From: Nitrospira sp.
GTDB lineage: Bacteria; Nitrospirota; Nitrospiria; Nitrospirales; Nitrospiraceae
DNA: 64,000 nucleotides
Reading direction: 5' to 3'
NCBI GenBank assembly: GCA_018242765.1
Contig: JAFEBH010000013.1
Span: forward strand, 296,084 to 360,083
The position numbers and the translations under genes were made by a program. This document shows, piece by piece, positions 36,279 through 44,940 of this stretch; position 1 is the stretch's first letter; each line of letters begins with the position of its first letter. The notes beneath the pieces are model-generated. The model made no database searches. It saw nothing but the letters and a program-made list of their open reading frames with translations, and had not been told where the DNA came from.

Positions 36279-37157
36279 CTATTTCCCCCTTCTTCTTCCA
36301 GTAAGCGTCAACCGTTCAGCCATCGTGCTGCTGGAGACGGTTCCAGTACGTGCATCGTAGATATACCGTCCCCCTGACGGTTCTTCCGGTAACGTTTTGA
36401 GCACATGTGATTGCACGAGGGCATCGAGGCTGTCTGGGAAGTGCCCCATCTGCTTCTGGTATTCAACGATCGCGTACTCGAGCAGCTGCAAATCCCGTTC
36501 GGTCAACACAAGCCTGAGCCGTACCTCCAGCAGCTTCTTTGCACTCTCATCCGTCGTATGTCTATACATGGCTGCTAGAATATCGACAGCTTGCTGCGGC
36601 GAACGAGCCGATACAAACAGATTAGCTGCCAACGTTCCCAGCATCGCCGGTGCGCCCCTGACTTGAGAGGCTTGCATCATGTACTGAGCGGCAGTGGCAT
36701 CATCGTATAACTCGTAATAGTAATTGATGCCAAGGAGAAACGGGAGTTTCCACTCAGTTGGGTTATTCAGAATGCCTTTCTTCAGGAGCTGATTGCTCTC
36801 CTCCGGAAGTACGACAAGGGTAGTGAGTGCAAGTCCGCCCGCCTCATACGCTCGCACAAATTGTGGGTCTATAGTGGTAATGCTGTCTAGCACACGATAC
36901 AACCATTGTCCATTCGAGTCCGATACCTTTTTCTCGCCCATCACCTGTATTGCCTGGATCCAGAGCATATCTGCAAGCAGTTCACGATAGCCTAACGAGG
37001 CGATTCTCAAATACTCTCCGTTTGGAAGGTATCTCATCTGTTCCAGCTTCTTCTCTGCTTCTTGCCAAGGCTTGAGATAAAGTTGAAGCCCCAGCAACGT
37101 GACCATGACCGTAAGGCTCAATGGCCAGAAAACCCCATGCTCTCGTAGTGATCTCAT
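36279..37157 (-). CDS. TPR-like membrane protein with pseudopilin-type C-terminal tail
   Basis: This 292-aa protein has one membrane helix (residues 10-28), then alpha-helical TPR-like repeats to about residue 215. Its last 70 residues (EYQKQMGHFPDSLDAL, LPEEPSGGRYIYD) match the C-terminal part of GspG/PulG-type pseudopilins: helix, small beta strands, and a Gly-Tyr pair. It overlaps the ligase stop by ATGA. It may assist pilin assembly or its modification, but function is unknown. The combination is unusual. Confidence 0.6.
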   Translation of the reverse strand: MRSLREHGVFWPLSLTVMVTLLGLQLYLKPWQEAEKKLEQMRYLPNGEYLRIASLGYRELLADMLWIQAIQVMGEKKVSDSNGQWLYRVLDSITTIDPQFVRAYEAGGLALTTLVVLPEESNQLLKKGILNNPTEWKLPFLLGINYYYELYDDATAAQYMMQASQVRGAPAMLGTLAANLFVSARSPQQAVDILAAMYRHTTDESAKKLLEVRLRLVLTERDLQLLEYAIVEYQKQMGHFPDSLDALVQSHVLKTLPEEPSGGRYIYDARTGTVSSSTMAERLTLTGRRRGK

Positions 37158-39241
37158 TGAATTAACTCCAATGCTAACGCTCTCTCCAGCGGAGTGAGAT
37201 CAACGGACATGAATTGCCGTTCGGTCTCATTCAGCGCTCCACTCCCGTACGTAGAAAGAACGGTTCGTATTGCGGCCAATTCTGCGCCATAGTCGCCGGG
37301 AATCCCCGCTTGTACTGATAACTCAGCAAGTAGGGCGCGGCCTGGTAGAAAGTTCGGCTCGTGATTTTTGGCAATCTTGAGCAAAACAATCGCGTCTCCC
37401 AATCGTCCAGCGGTACGATACATTTGGGCCAAGTCAAAATAACTGAAAGGAGAAAAGGGGTCTAAGCGCATGGCTTCCCGGTAATAGCTGGCAGCCTGCT
37501 CCAGGAGCTCTTCACGTTTCTGTATTGAGATGTGTTGACCTGCCATCAGGCGGTAGATTGCTCCTAAACGATACGCAAATCGCCCGTCTCGCCCATTCAA
37601 CTTCAAGGCAATACTTTCTTCGCTTGCCGCCTGTACCAGCCATTCAGGACTGCCAGATTCGTAAAAGAGTTGGGTGGCAGTCCGAGCCGCCGCATCGTGA
37701 TAGCCCGTGGTTCCAGGATCGATCGTTGTGGCACGAACATACCAATCGATAGCCTGCTCAAGTCTTCCCAGACGGGCTTCTTGCTTTCCTTGTTCATAGA
37801 GATACCATCCAGCAGTGGATTGCACACACACAACCGCCAGACTCAGACTTCCGAGGACAATACCTACGGCCCGACTTGGATGGTAGAGAAACGACACCTG
37901 CTTCCACGGCAATGTTTCAGGCTTTGTTATATAGCGCAAGGTGTAGACGCATCCGGCACAGAGGATGAGCAAGATGACTAGGGCAGGTTCATGAAAAGTC
38001 GAATCGACTAGGGCGTGCAGCAAGAGATTACATGTCGCTGCTGTGAGGCCGATGACGAGTCCCCGATCCCCTTCTTCTTGCTGCTCAAACCAAAGCTGCC
38101 GCGCATTCCATGCCCAGATACCAATACCGAGCAGGAAAATGACAAGTCCTGGTATTCCAAGCTCTACCCCGATCTGCAGATACTCGTTGTGTGCCGACTC
38201 AGGTCGTTTCCAATACCGTACGATGCTGTCCTTGATAGGGAACCGATCCTGAAAGGATCCGTGTTTGTACATGCCTACCCCAATTCCTAACGGTGTATCG
38301 GCCAGGCGACTGAGGGAACTCTTCCAGATGTCCAGCCTTGTGTAGGCATACGGATCTTCTGCCCCGACATTGATGACTCGATGTGAAAGAGGATTTGGCA
38401 CGATAATTCCAACGGCAAGGCATACTATGGCAATTGCTAAGAATTGTTTTCCAAAACGACTAAACCCGAGGATGGAGATTCCCCCGATGAGAGCCAGCAA
38501 GGCTCCTCGAGATTGTGCCAGGACGAATGCCACCGATGTGATGGCAATGGTCGTTCCAATGAACACTCGTTCGGGAGCTGATTTTTCATTCTGTCTCAGA
38601 AACAATACCAATCCAAGGGCTACAAGTAGGACAGCGGCTTCATACGTTGCAAAAAAGTTAGGATTAAAAAATGTGCCTCTTGCTCTTTCCTCTCCGAGCC
38701 ACATGTATTGGGCAATTCCCACTATTCCTTGGAAAATGCCCATACCTAAGATCAATCGAAGATATATTAGAACCTGCGTCTTGGTATTGAGGCGTTGCAC
38801 GAGGAGCATGAAGAGTAATGCGTACAATAGGATACTCATGACCCACTGCACGGCGGCATTCTTGTACGGCGCCCATATCAGGGATAGTGTGGCCAAACTG
38901 CTGAAGAGGAAAACAGCAAGAGCGAGATGATCCCACGGTAACCGAAGCGTTCGGTTCTTCATCCCATCGAGAAACCACAGGACTACACTTGCAAGTAGAG
39001 TGAGTCGAATGACGAGAACGGGAAGCTGTGTAGTGCCCCCGTCAATCAAAGGCGAGAATAGGATGAGAAATCCGATAGCGCTACATGACCCAGCGATTTC
39101 CCACCTTGTCATGTGTCGCACCACCCAGCCTAGTAGGTGTCTTGAGCATTGTTTAGGTGTAACGGTTTGAAAATTCTCGACCTGAGTTATTGAAGGAGGT
39201 GGATTGACCTGCGTCCGATCATTGACCACAGAATCACCCAT
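37154..39241 (-). CDS. O-antigen-ligase-like (Wzy_C/WaaL/PglL type) membrane protein with C-terminal TPR
   Basis: This 695-aa protein has about 12 membrane helices to residue 475, including a large periplasmic loop with RYWKRPESAHNEYLQIGVELG. That H/E-containing region fits the conserved Wzy_C motif of O-antigen ligases and oligosaccharyltransferases. A soluble TPR-type part follows (about 490-685). Proximity to pilA suggests it could transfer glycan to pilin, like PilO/PglL; ligation to LPS is the alternative. The ATG at 39241 has no clear ribosome-binding site because a terminator hairpin ends 12 bases before it; later starts (e.g. the Met at 39112) are possible. Confidence 0.8.
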   Translation of the reverse strand: MGDSVVNDRTQVNPPPSITQVENFQTVTPKQCSRHLLGWVVRHMTRWEIAGSCSAIGFLILFSPLIDGGTTQLPVLVIRLTLLASVVLWFLDGMKNRTLRLPWDHLALAVFLFSSLATLSLIWAPYKNAAVQWVMSILLYALLFMLLVQRLNTKTQVLIYLRLILGMGIFQGIVGIAQYMWLGEERARGTFFNPNFFATYEAAVLLVALGLVLFLRQNEKSAPERVFIGTTIAITSVAFVLAQSRGALLALIGGISILGFSRFGKQFLAIAIVCLAVGIIVPNPLSHRVINVGAEDPYAYTRLDIWKSSLSRLADTPLGIGVGMYKHGSFQDRFPIKDSIVRYWKRPESAHNEYLQIGVELGIPGLVIFLLGIGIWAWNARQLWFEQQEEGDRGLVIGLTAATCNLLLHALVDSTFHEPALVILLILCAGCVYTLRYITKPETLPWKQVSFLYHPSRAVGIVLGSLSLAVVCVQSTAGWYLYEQGKQEARLGRLEQAIDWYVRATTIDPGTTGYHDAAARTATQLFYESGSPEWLVQAASEESIALKLNGRDGRFAYRLGAIYRLMAGQHISIQKREELLEQAASYYREAMRLDPFSPFSYFDLAQMYRTAGRLGDAIVLLKIAKNHEPNFLPGRALLAELSVQAGIPGDYGAELAAIRTVLSTYGSGALNETERQFMSVDLTPLERALALELIQ

Positions 39242-39252
39242 CTGAAACAACA

Positions 39253-39282
39253 AGGGAGGGAGGCGATGGAGCCTCCCTCCCT
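39253..39282 (-). terminator. Rho-independent terminator after pilA
   Basis: A perfect 12-bp stem (39253-39264 with 39271-39282) encloses a 6-base loop. In the transcript it is followed by a T-rich run (TTGTTGTTT). It lies 28 bases past the pilA stop. It also sits just before the O-antigen-ligase start, so it may limit read-through from the highly expressed pilin gene into the ligase. Confidence 0.85.
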
Positions 39283-39310
39283 CTTGACCTACAGTCTCAG
39301 TCCGGCAGAA

Positions 39311-39838
39311 TTATGTGCCCTGCGATACGTCGTTGTAGGTATTCTGTAGATTGCGCTGGTCATTGATAAACCAGTGGTCGCATGCGACGTCGCCGTCTAC
39401 ATTGCCATTCGCACCTGCCGTGAAGCCTGTTGGCGTAGCCAACACGTTAAACCCTCCGCTCGACGGAGCTACTCCAACGTTGCAAGGCGTAGCCGCGTTA
39501 GAACTGCCGGGGAAGCGAGTAACCGTGGTGCCGTTGCCGTTACCAGTATTTACGCCGTCTTGATACCAGTACGAGTAGCGTGGTGTGCCGGATGGCTGCC
39601 AGCCGATATTCGAAATTGACGGTGGCGAATAGCTCTGGGGATTTTGAGATTCAGCTTGGTATGCCACCGCTGACGTGAAAATAGCTCCCAAGCTCACCTT
39701 GGCTTCCGATTGCTTCGACTTGGCCTGATAGGCGACGAAGTTGGGAATGGCGATCGCCGCCAGGATCCCGATGATCGCGACGACGATCATCAACTCAATG
39801 AGGGTAAAACCCTCTTGTTTACGGAGCGACGTCAACAT
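39311..39838 (-). CDS. pilA: Type IV pilin PilA
   Basis: This 175-aa prepilin starts [15 protein letters not shown], with the prepilin-peptidase cleavage site after G10 and Glu5 in the mature helix. A hydrophobic alpha-helix (residues 11-35) follows. The globular domain is Gly/Asn/Pro-rich with two Cys (TPCN, ACDHW), probably disulfide-bonded. The ATG at 39838 has AAGGAGG 8 bases upstream; a longer frame to 39865 is rejected. It is the structural subunit of pili retracted by PilT/PilU, whose genes lie 12 kb away. The Ser/Thr/Asn-rich loop could carry glycan (inference). Confidence 0.95.
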   Translation of the reverse strand: MLTSLRKQEGFTLIELMIVVAIIGILAAIAIPNFVAYQAKSKQSEAKVSLGAIFTSAVAYQAESQNPQSYSPPSISNIGWQPSGTPRYSYWYQDGVNTGNGNGTTVTRFPGSSNAATPCNVGVAPSSGGFNVLATPTGFTAGANGNVDGDVACDHWFINDQRNLQNTYNDVSQGT

Positions 39839-40166
39839 TGTACTGCCTCCTTGTTGGTGGTTCACTGACGGCTCGGTTCATAACCTGCGGCGCCTGTGTT
39901 GCCGCCTACCGGTTCTCATAGCAGGTTCAATGCCGCCAAGTGACAAGGCTGAGCGTATCACTTATCCCTGATGTTGCAATCAGTTATAAAAAAACTGCCA
40001 GATAAGCAACCCGTATCGGGCGGTCGTGTGACCGTAATGTGTTCAGAAGAGCCAAGAATTGGCACTTGTGGGGTTAGGAAGCAGGTTATACAAGACCAGA
40101 GGAAACCTGCCGATCACTCGTCTGGTTAGACGCAATAGCTAAGGGCTTGTTTGATAGGAAGGAAGA
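39839..40166. other. Regulatory gap upstream of pilA
   Basis: This 328-base gap lies between the TPR lipoprotein stop and pilA. It contains the pilA ribosome-binding site, a weak sigma-70-like promoter (39983-40009), and the short inverted repeat GCCAA-GAA-TTGGC near 40051-40063. A TGGCAC at 40060-40065 points the wrong way for a sigma-54 pilA promoter. No gene is seen. Confidence 0.45.
39983..40009 (-). promoter_or_regulatory. pilA: Possible pilA promoter
   Basis: TTGCTT (40009-40004), a 15-base spacer (short) and TATAAC (39988-39983). The leader would be about 140 bases. The spacing is below the usual 16-18, so this is tentative. Confidence 0.3.
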
Positions 40167-41990
40167 TTAGGGGATGGCTTGTTGGCTCTGCGTCTTCTCG
40201 GCAACACGACGCTTTGCCTGCTGGATCCGCTCTTCAGAGGCAGGATTAGTTAGGCCCTGCTCCCGGAACCGTTGGAGCAGTTTATCGTTGGAAGGGTCAA
40301 GCTCAAGGGAATGAAGCCACGCGTCACGCGCGTCCGTCGACTTCTGTTGCTTCATATAGACGTCCCCTAAATGCTCGTAGATCACAGGATCATCGCCGAC
40401 GAGGGTGACGGCTTTCTTGATCTCGTGGAGGGCCTCGGTGAGCATCCCGGACTTATAGAACGCCCATCCCAGACTATCCACGTAGTAACCATTCTCCGGC
40501 TTTAGGGCGACCGCTCGTTTTGTCAGGGACAAGGCTTGTTCGATCTTAATTCCACGATCGGCATAACTGTACCCCAGATAGTTCAGCGCATCCGAATGAT
40601 GAGGATCCAGGGAGAGTGCTGTTTCCATTGCACGTTCCACGTCCTCGAAGCGATTCAACTTGTCGTATGCCGTGCCAAGGTTGAAATGGAGGTCAGCGTT
40701 TTTGGGATGATGCCGAATCCCTTCCTCAAATGCTTGCGTAGCCTTTTCAAACTGATCACTCTGCAAATGTGCCAACCCAAGTACAATGTACGGCTCTGGT
40801 TGCTTCGGTACCAGATGGACGGCCTCACTGAGATGCGTGACAGCTTCAGGAAATTGTTTAAGCCGATAGAGAAGCACACCCAGGTGCATGTGGCTATCTG
40901 AGAATTTCGGATCCAAGTGAATGTTGTATCGATAGGTTTCGATTGCCTTGGGAAAATCTTTCGTCTCTTCGTATAGGTATCCGAGGTAGTCGCGCACCTT
41001 GAGCTCGGCCGGCTTGGCTTGCAAAATGTCGGTTAACAGATTGATGGCCTTGGAGAATTCTTTTTTTTCTCCATAGATCAATGCCATCCGCAATTGGGCA
41101 TCGAGATCTCCTGGATTGTCTTGCAATATCGTTTCAAGTTCTGCGAGCCCTCCGGCATAATCTTTCGTCGCAATATATAACTGAACCAAATGCTGGCGAA
41201 TATCTCGATTGCGTGGATTCACCTGCTCCAGGTACCGCTTCAGAACAGCGATGGCTTTGCCCTTCTCTTGGCGTGACTCAAACACCGATGCTTGTGCAAG
41301 GTAGGCCGGTTCAAACGCGGGATTCACGGTGATGGCACGCTCAAAATTTGCTACGGCTTGCTCGGTGTTTCCAGCCTCTAATGAGACCCGCCCCAGGTAG
41401 TAATGGCCAATCGGGGAATCCTGGCTGTACTGTAGCCCCTTTTTTATGGCTTGTTCCGCCTCGGTGATTCGCTTCTGATTTAACAGGATCAACCCTTTGG
41501 GGAAATAGGACTCTCCCCTCTCTGGGGCACTGTCAATCGCCTTGTCCAACAACTCAAGCGCACGTTCCGGTTTTCCGGCACTGGCGAGGATGCCGGCCAT
41601 CTGCGTAAGCATCTGAGGCTCTTGTCCCGTCCCTTGTCCCACTTCTTCAGCATACTGAACGGCCTGCGGGAGATCTCCCAACGCAAAATAGATGGCGGCC
41701 AAACGCGATTGGACTTCTCGCGACTTCGGATCGATCTTTAAGGCCGCGTGATACTCCTTGAGAGCCGTGTCGATATCTTGGGAGAGCTCAGCTTGGTGTC
41801 CCATCATGAAATGATACGTCGCATCGGAGTCCGGTGCGGTCGGTAAAGGCTGCTGCGACGCAATCGGCGGTTGAGCGGTCTTTTGGGGATGAGGGGCCGC
41901 TGCACAGGCCACCAGGACACAAGGGATAAGCCAACTTATCCCCGGAGCAATAATCCCTCTGCTTATAGATAATCGGCTACCAGGCGTCAT
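40167..41990 (-). CDS. TPR-repeat lipoprotein
   Basis: This 607-aa protein has an N-terminal signal ending in a lipobox (LVAC, near residue 29). About fourteen TPR motifs follow from residue 60 to 590 (A-x3-F-x2-A-x4-P pattern, LGYLYEETKDFPKAIETY for example). It is probably outer-membrane anchored and acts as a scaffold. Its place upstream of pilA and downstream of dnaB, and similarity in layout to pilus-secretin assembly lipoproteins, hints at pilus assembly; it is too long to be PilF, so the role remains open. AGGA lies about 8 bases before the ATG. Confidence 0.82.
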   Translation of the reverse strand: MTPGSRLSISRGIIAPGISWLIPCVLVACAAAPHPQKTAQPPIASQQPLPTAPDSDATYHFMMGHQAELSQDIDTALKEYHAALKIDPKSREVQSRLAAIYFALGDLPQAVQYAEEVGQGTGQEPQMLTQMAGILASAGKPERALELLDKAIDSAPERGESYFPKGLILLNQKRITEAEQAIKKGLQYSQDSPIGHYYLGRVSLEAGNTEQAVANFERAITVNPAFEPAYLAQASVFESRQEKGKAIAVLKRYLEQVNPRNRDIRQHLVQLYIATKDYAGGLAELETILQDNPGDLDAQLRMALIYGEKKEFSKAINLLTDILQAKPAELKVRDYLGYLYEETKDFPKAIETYRYNIHLDPKFSDSHMHLGVLLYRLKQFPEAVTHLSEAVHLVPKQPEPYIVLGLAHLQSDQFEKATQAFEEGIRHHPKNADLHFNLGTAYDKLNRFEDVERAMETALSLDPHHSDALNYLGYSYADRGIKIEQALSLTKRAVALKPENGYYVDSLGWAFYKSGMLTEALHEIKKAVTLVGDDPVIYEHLGDVYMKQQKSTDARDAWLHSLELDPSNDKLLQRFREQGLTNPASEERIQQAKRRVAEKTQSQQAIP

Positions 41991-42174
41991 GATTAGATCC
42001 TGCTTATGACTTTAATTGGGGTTGATTGGGCATGGGTACAGGGAGATTATACCGAGTGGTGGAAGGATGCGCAAATCGCTCGCATGCCAGTGGATGCCGA
42101 AGAATTCCTCTCAGCTCCGCTCGCCTCGTGCCGAGACTCAATGTGCGGCAACGAGTAGGGATTCCCCTCAGTCA

Positions 42175-43527
42175 TTAGGCTTCACGAAGGTCAAGGCTTT
42201 CGAATTTGGCGTAGCGATCCTGGAAAAACAGTTCTTTTTTCCCAATGGGGCCGTTTCGATGTTTACTTACAATGATGTCCGCAATTCCCTTTCTTTCCGA
42301 ATTCTGATCGTACACGTCTTCACGGTAAATAAACATGACCACATCGGCATCCTGCTCGATCGCGCCACTTTCCCGAAGGTCAGCCAGCATAGGAATCGGT
42401 GGTTTACGTGCCTCCACGGCACGGCTCAGCTGAGAGAGTGCGACGACTGGGACATTGAGCTCTTTCGCTAAGGCTTTCAAGGAACGAGAGATATCGGAGA
42501 TCTCCTGTTGGCGAGATTCAGAATCGCTTCGGCCTTGCATCAGTTGCAGGTAGTCAACGATGAGCAGATCCAGCCCCTTCTCGGCTTTGAGACGACGCGC
42601 TTTTCCGCGCATCTGCTGCACGGTAATTCCTCCGGTGTCGTCGATATAGATCGGGGCTTGCTCCAATCGACCGGCTGCCTCCGCCAGTCTCCACCAGTCT
42701 TCTTTCTGCAGTTTTCCCGTGCGGAGCGCGTGTGAATCGACTCGTGCTTCGGAGCTCAGCATGCGTAGGACGATTTGGGGTTTGGACATTTCCAGGCTGA
42801 AAATGCCGACGACTGTGCTAGCATGAATCGCGGCATGTGTCGCGAACCCCAAGGCCAGACTTGTTTTCCCCATGCTTGGTCGCCCTGCCACCACGACTAA
42901 ATCCGAAGCCTGTAGCCCAGCGGTAATATCATCAAGGTCATAGTAGCCGGTTGGCACACCGGTGACATGCTCTTTACGTTTCGACAGCTTGTCGATGACA
43001 TCGAGACTTTCCTTTATGACTTGACTGATCGGACTAAACGCTCGTTCCAGCTTGCCCTGGGCAATGCTGAACACCGACCGCTCAGCAAAATCGAGGAGGT
43101 CATCGATGGAGGCTGTTCCCTCATATCCCCTGGTCAGCACCTCTGTCGACGTGCTAATCAACTGACGGGCGACGGCCTTGTCTCGAACAATTTTGCAGTG
43201 ATAGCGAATATTGGCCGAACTCGGCACAATCTGGACTAATTCCGCGAGGTACGCTGCCCCTCCAATCGCCTCGAGTTCCTTACGTGCCTTGAGTCGTTCG
43301 GTCAACGTGATGTGGTCAATGACCTCGCCGGTGTCCGCCAGTTCAAGCATCGCTTGAAAGACTTTCTTGTGGGCCGTTCGGTAGAAGTCGTCCTCGACCA
43401 ATAGTTCCATTGCCTTCGGCATGGCGGCGTTATCAAGCAGGATCGCACCAAGCACCGACTGCTCTGCCTCTAAGTTTTGTGGCGGAAGTTTTGGTTGGGA
43501 GAGATCAACTGAACTGCCAGCCATCAT
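42175..43527 (-). CDS. dnaB: Replicative DNA helicase DnaB
   Basis: The 450-aa hexameric replicative helicase has an N-terminal DnaG-interaction domain (LEAEQSVLGAILLDN), a linker, and the RecA-like motor with Walker A GRPSMGKTS (215-223). H2 (DLLIVDYLQLMQG) and H4 follow, ending with KHRNGPIGKKELFFQ. No intein interrupts it. It starts with ATGATG overlapping the hisZ stop by ATGA. Fork unwinding is established for the family. Confidence 0.97.
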   Translation of the reverse strand: MMAGSSVDLSQPKLPPQNLEAEQSVLGAILLDNAAMPKAMELLVEDDFYRTAHKKVFQAMLELADTGEVIDHITLTERLKARKELEAIGGAAYLAELVQIVPSSANIRYHCKIVRDKAVARQLISTSTEVLTRGYEGTASIDDLLDFAERSVFSIAQGKLERAFSPISQVIKESLDVIDKLSKRKEHVTGVPTGYYDLDDITAGLQASDLVVVAGRPSMGKTSLALGFATHAAIHASTVVGIFSLEMSKPQIVLRMLSSEARVDSHALRTGKLQKEDWWRLAEAAGRLEQAPIYIDDTGGITVQQMRGKARRLKAEKGLDLLIVDYLQLMQGRSDSESRQQEISDISRSLKALAKELNVPVVALSQLSRAVEARKPPIPMLADLRESGAIEQDADVVMFIYREDVYDQNSERKGIADIIVSKHRNGPIGKKELFFQDRYAKFESLDLREA

Positions 43528-44918
43528 GGCGTCCTTCTATGGCTGACGGCCAGTGTGTGAACGAGGTCTCGTTTCAGCACTGTTCGCCTCTGAAGTTGGG
43601 GTGTTCTCGCCGTGATTCCGGTTTGGTGTGCATCGGCCTGTTGCAACAGCAGGACATGGTCCTCGTGAGATCGATCCGTGCCGAGGATGATCGTCGAGGA
43701 GATGTCTGATTGACGACCCACCTCAGCAGCGATGCGGATTAGGTTTTGACCAGAGGCTGCAACTGATCGTTGAAAGACTCTCAACCCGGCCTGGCGAAGC
43801 TCTCTGCAGATGGAACTCACTTCATAGGAGGTGTTCGGGGGACCTATCACAAGAATCCTGGGCTCAAGGGGCCTGATGATACCGGAAAGATTGAGGCTTC
43901 GGAAGAGACGATCGACATTGAGCCCGAATCCCGTGGATGGCAGGTCGCGACCAAACCGTCCGATAAGGTGGTTGTACCGTCCTCCCCCGCCTAGTTCCAC
44001 CTCGATGCCGTCCGAGAATACGTCAAAGACCACTCCATCATAATAATCGAACCCGCGAAATTCCCCCAAATCCAACAAGAGAAGGTCCTGAAAGCCTAAG
44101 GCGCATAGTGTTTCATAGACACCTGCCAATCGATCTAACGCGTGTAGCAGCGGCTTCTCACCTTTGGCGAGAGTACGTCCTTTCACCAAGACTTCAGCGG
44201 TTCCGCAGAGCTCAAGAGCATCCAGGATTCGATGTGCGGCGCGTTTACCCACGAATTCTTGCAAGAGAATTTCTTCCAGCCGTGGCAAATCCTTTCGGGC
44301 GGCGGCCTCCTCTGCCCGTTTCCTTCCCTCGGCAGAGAGCCCAGTACATACCAGGAGGCCTTTGAAAAACCCGACATGCCCCAGAGATACCTTGAATGAC
44401 TGAAGCCCAATCTCACGAAGGGATTCGATCATGAGGGTGATCATCTCGCAGTCGGCAGCCGGATCATCTGTGCCGATCAGTTCAGCGCCGACTTGAAAGA
44501 GCTCGCGGTCTCGGCCAACATGTTCTGGTTCATAGCGAAACACAGTGGCGCGGTAGGACAACCGCAAAGGGAGACGGGCACCCACCATACCCATCGCGAC
44601 CGTTCGAGCAATTTGTGCGGTGACGTCAGGCCTCAAGAGCAAGATACGGCCGGTCGTCCGGTCGATGATTTTATAGGAATTCTCTGCCAGTTTCGGTTCC
44701 AACCCTGGCGCCAGCACATCGAGATATTCAAAGGTCGGTAGGATAATCTCGTCGTATCCAGATACGTAGAACCACCGGAGCAGCTCTGATTCCAGATGAC
44801 GTACATGCCGAGCTGCTTCTGGAAGGATGGTGGCCATCCCCACTGGAACGAGTGAGCGTTCTCGCACGAGAGACACCTTCTCCGAAGAAATCGTACGCGT
44901 CGGAGGGGCAGCAGCCAT
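43524..44918 (-). CDS. hisZ: ATP phosphoribosyltransferase regulatory subunit HisZ, long form
   Basis: This 464-aa class II aaRS-like protein has motif 2 (FRYEPEHVGRDRELFQVGAELIG) and a HisRS-like domain with FDYYDGVVFDVF. It lacks the catalytic features needed for charging tRNA, so the HisZ role (partner of short HisG in histidine synthesis) is favoured. Typical HisZ is about 390 aa. The extra 80 C-terminal residues (PRILVIGPPNTSYEVSSICR) look like a HisRS anticodon-binding fold, so a true or vestigial HisRS is the alternative. It lies 22 bases after serA. hisG is not in the window. Confidence 0.82.
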   Translation of the reverse strand: MAAAPPTRTISSEKVSLVRERSLVPVGMATILPEAARHVRHLESELLRWFYVSGYDEIILPTFEYLDVLAPGLEPKLAENSYKIIDRTTGRILLLRPDVTAQIARTVAMGMVGARLPLRLSYRATVFRYEPEHVGRDRELFQVGAELIGTDDPAADCEMITLMIESLREIGLQSFKVSLGHVGFFKGLLVCTGLSAEGRKRAEEAAARKDLPRLEEILLQEFVGKRAAHRILDALELCGTAEVLVKGRTLAKGEKPLLHALDRLAGVYETLCALGFQDLLLLDLGEFRGFDYYDGVVFDVFSDGIEVELGGGGRYNHLIGRFGRDLPSTGFGLNVDRLFRSLNLSGIIRPLEPRILVIGPPNTSYEVSSICRELRQAGLRVFQRSVAASGQNLIRIAAEVGRQSDISSTIILGTDRSHEDHVLLLQQADAHQTGITARTPQLQRRTVLKRDLVHTLAVSHRRTP

Positions 44919-44940
44919 AATAGCCTAGTGATACAGACAA

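Noticed and set aside
40060..40065. TGGCAC as a sigma-54 -24 element for pilA
   Set aside because: It is on the plus strand, pointing away from pilA, and no TTGC-type -12 element follows at the right distance.
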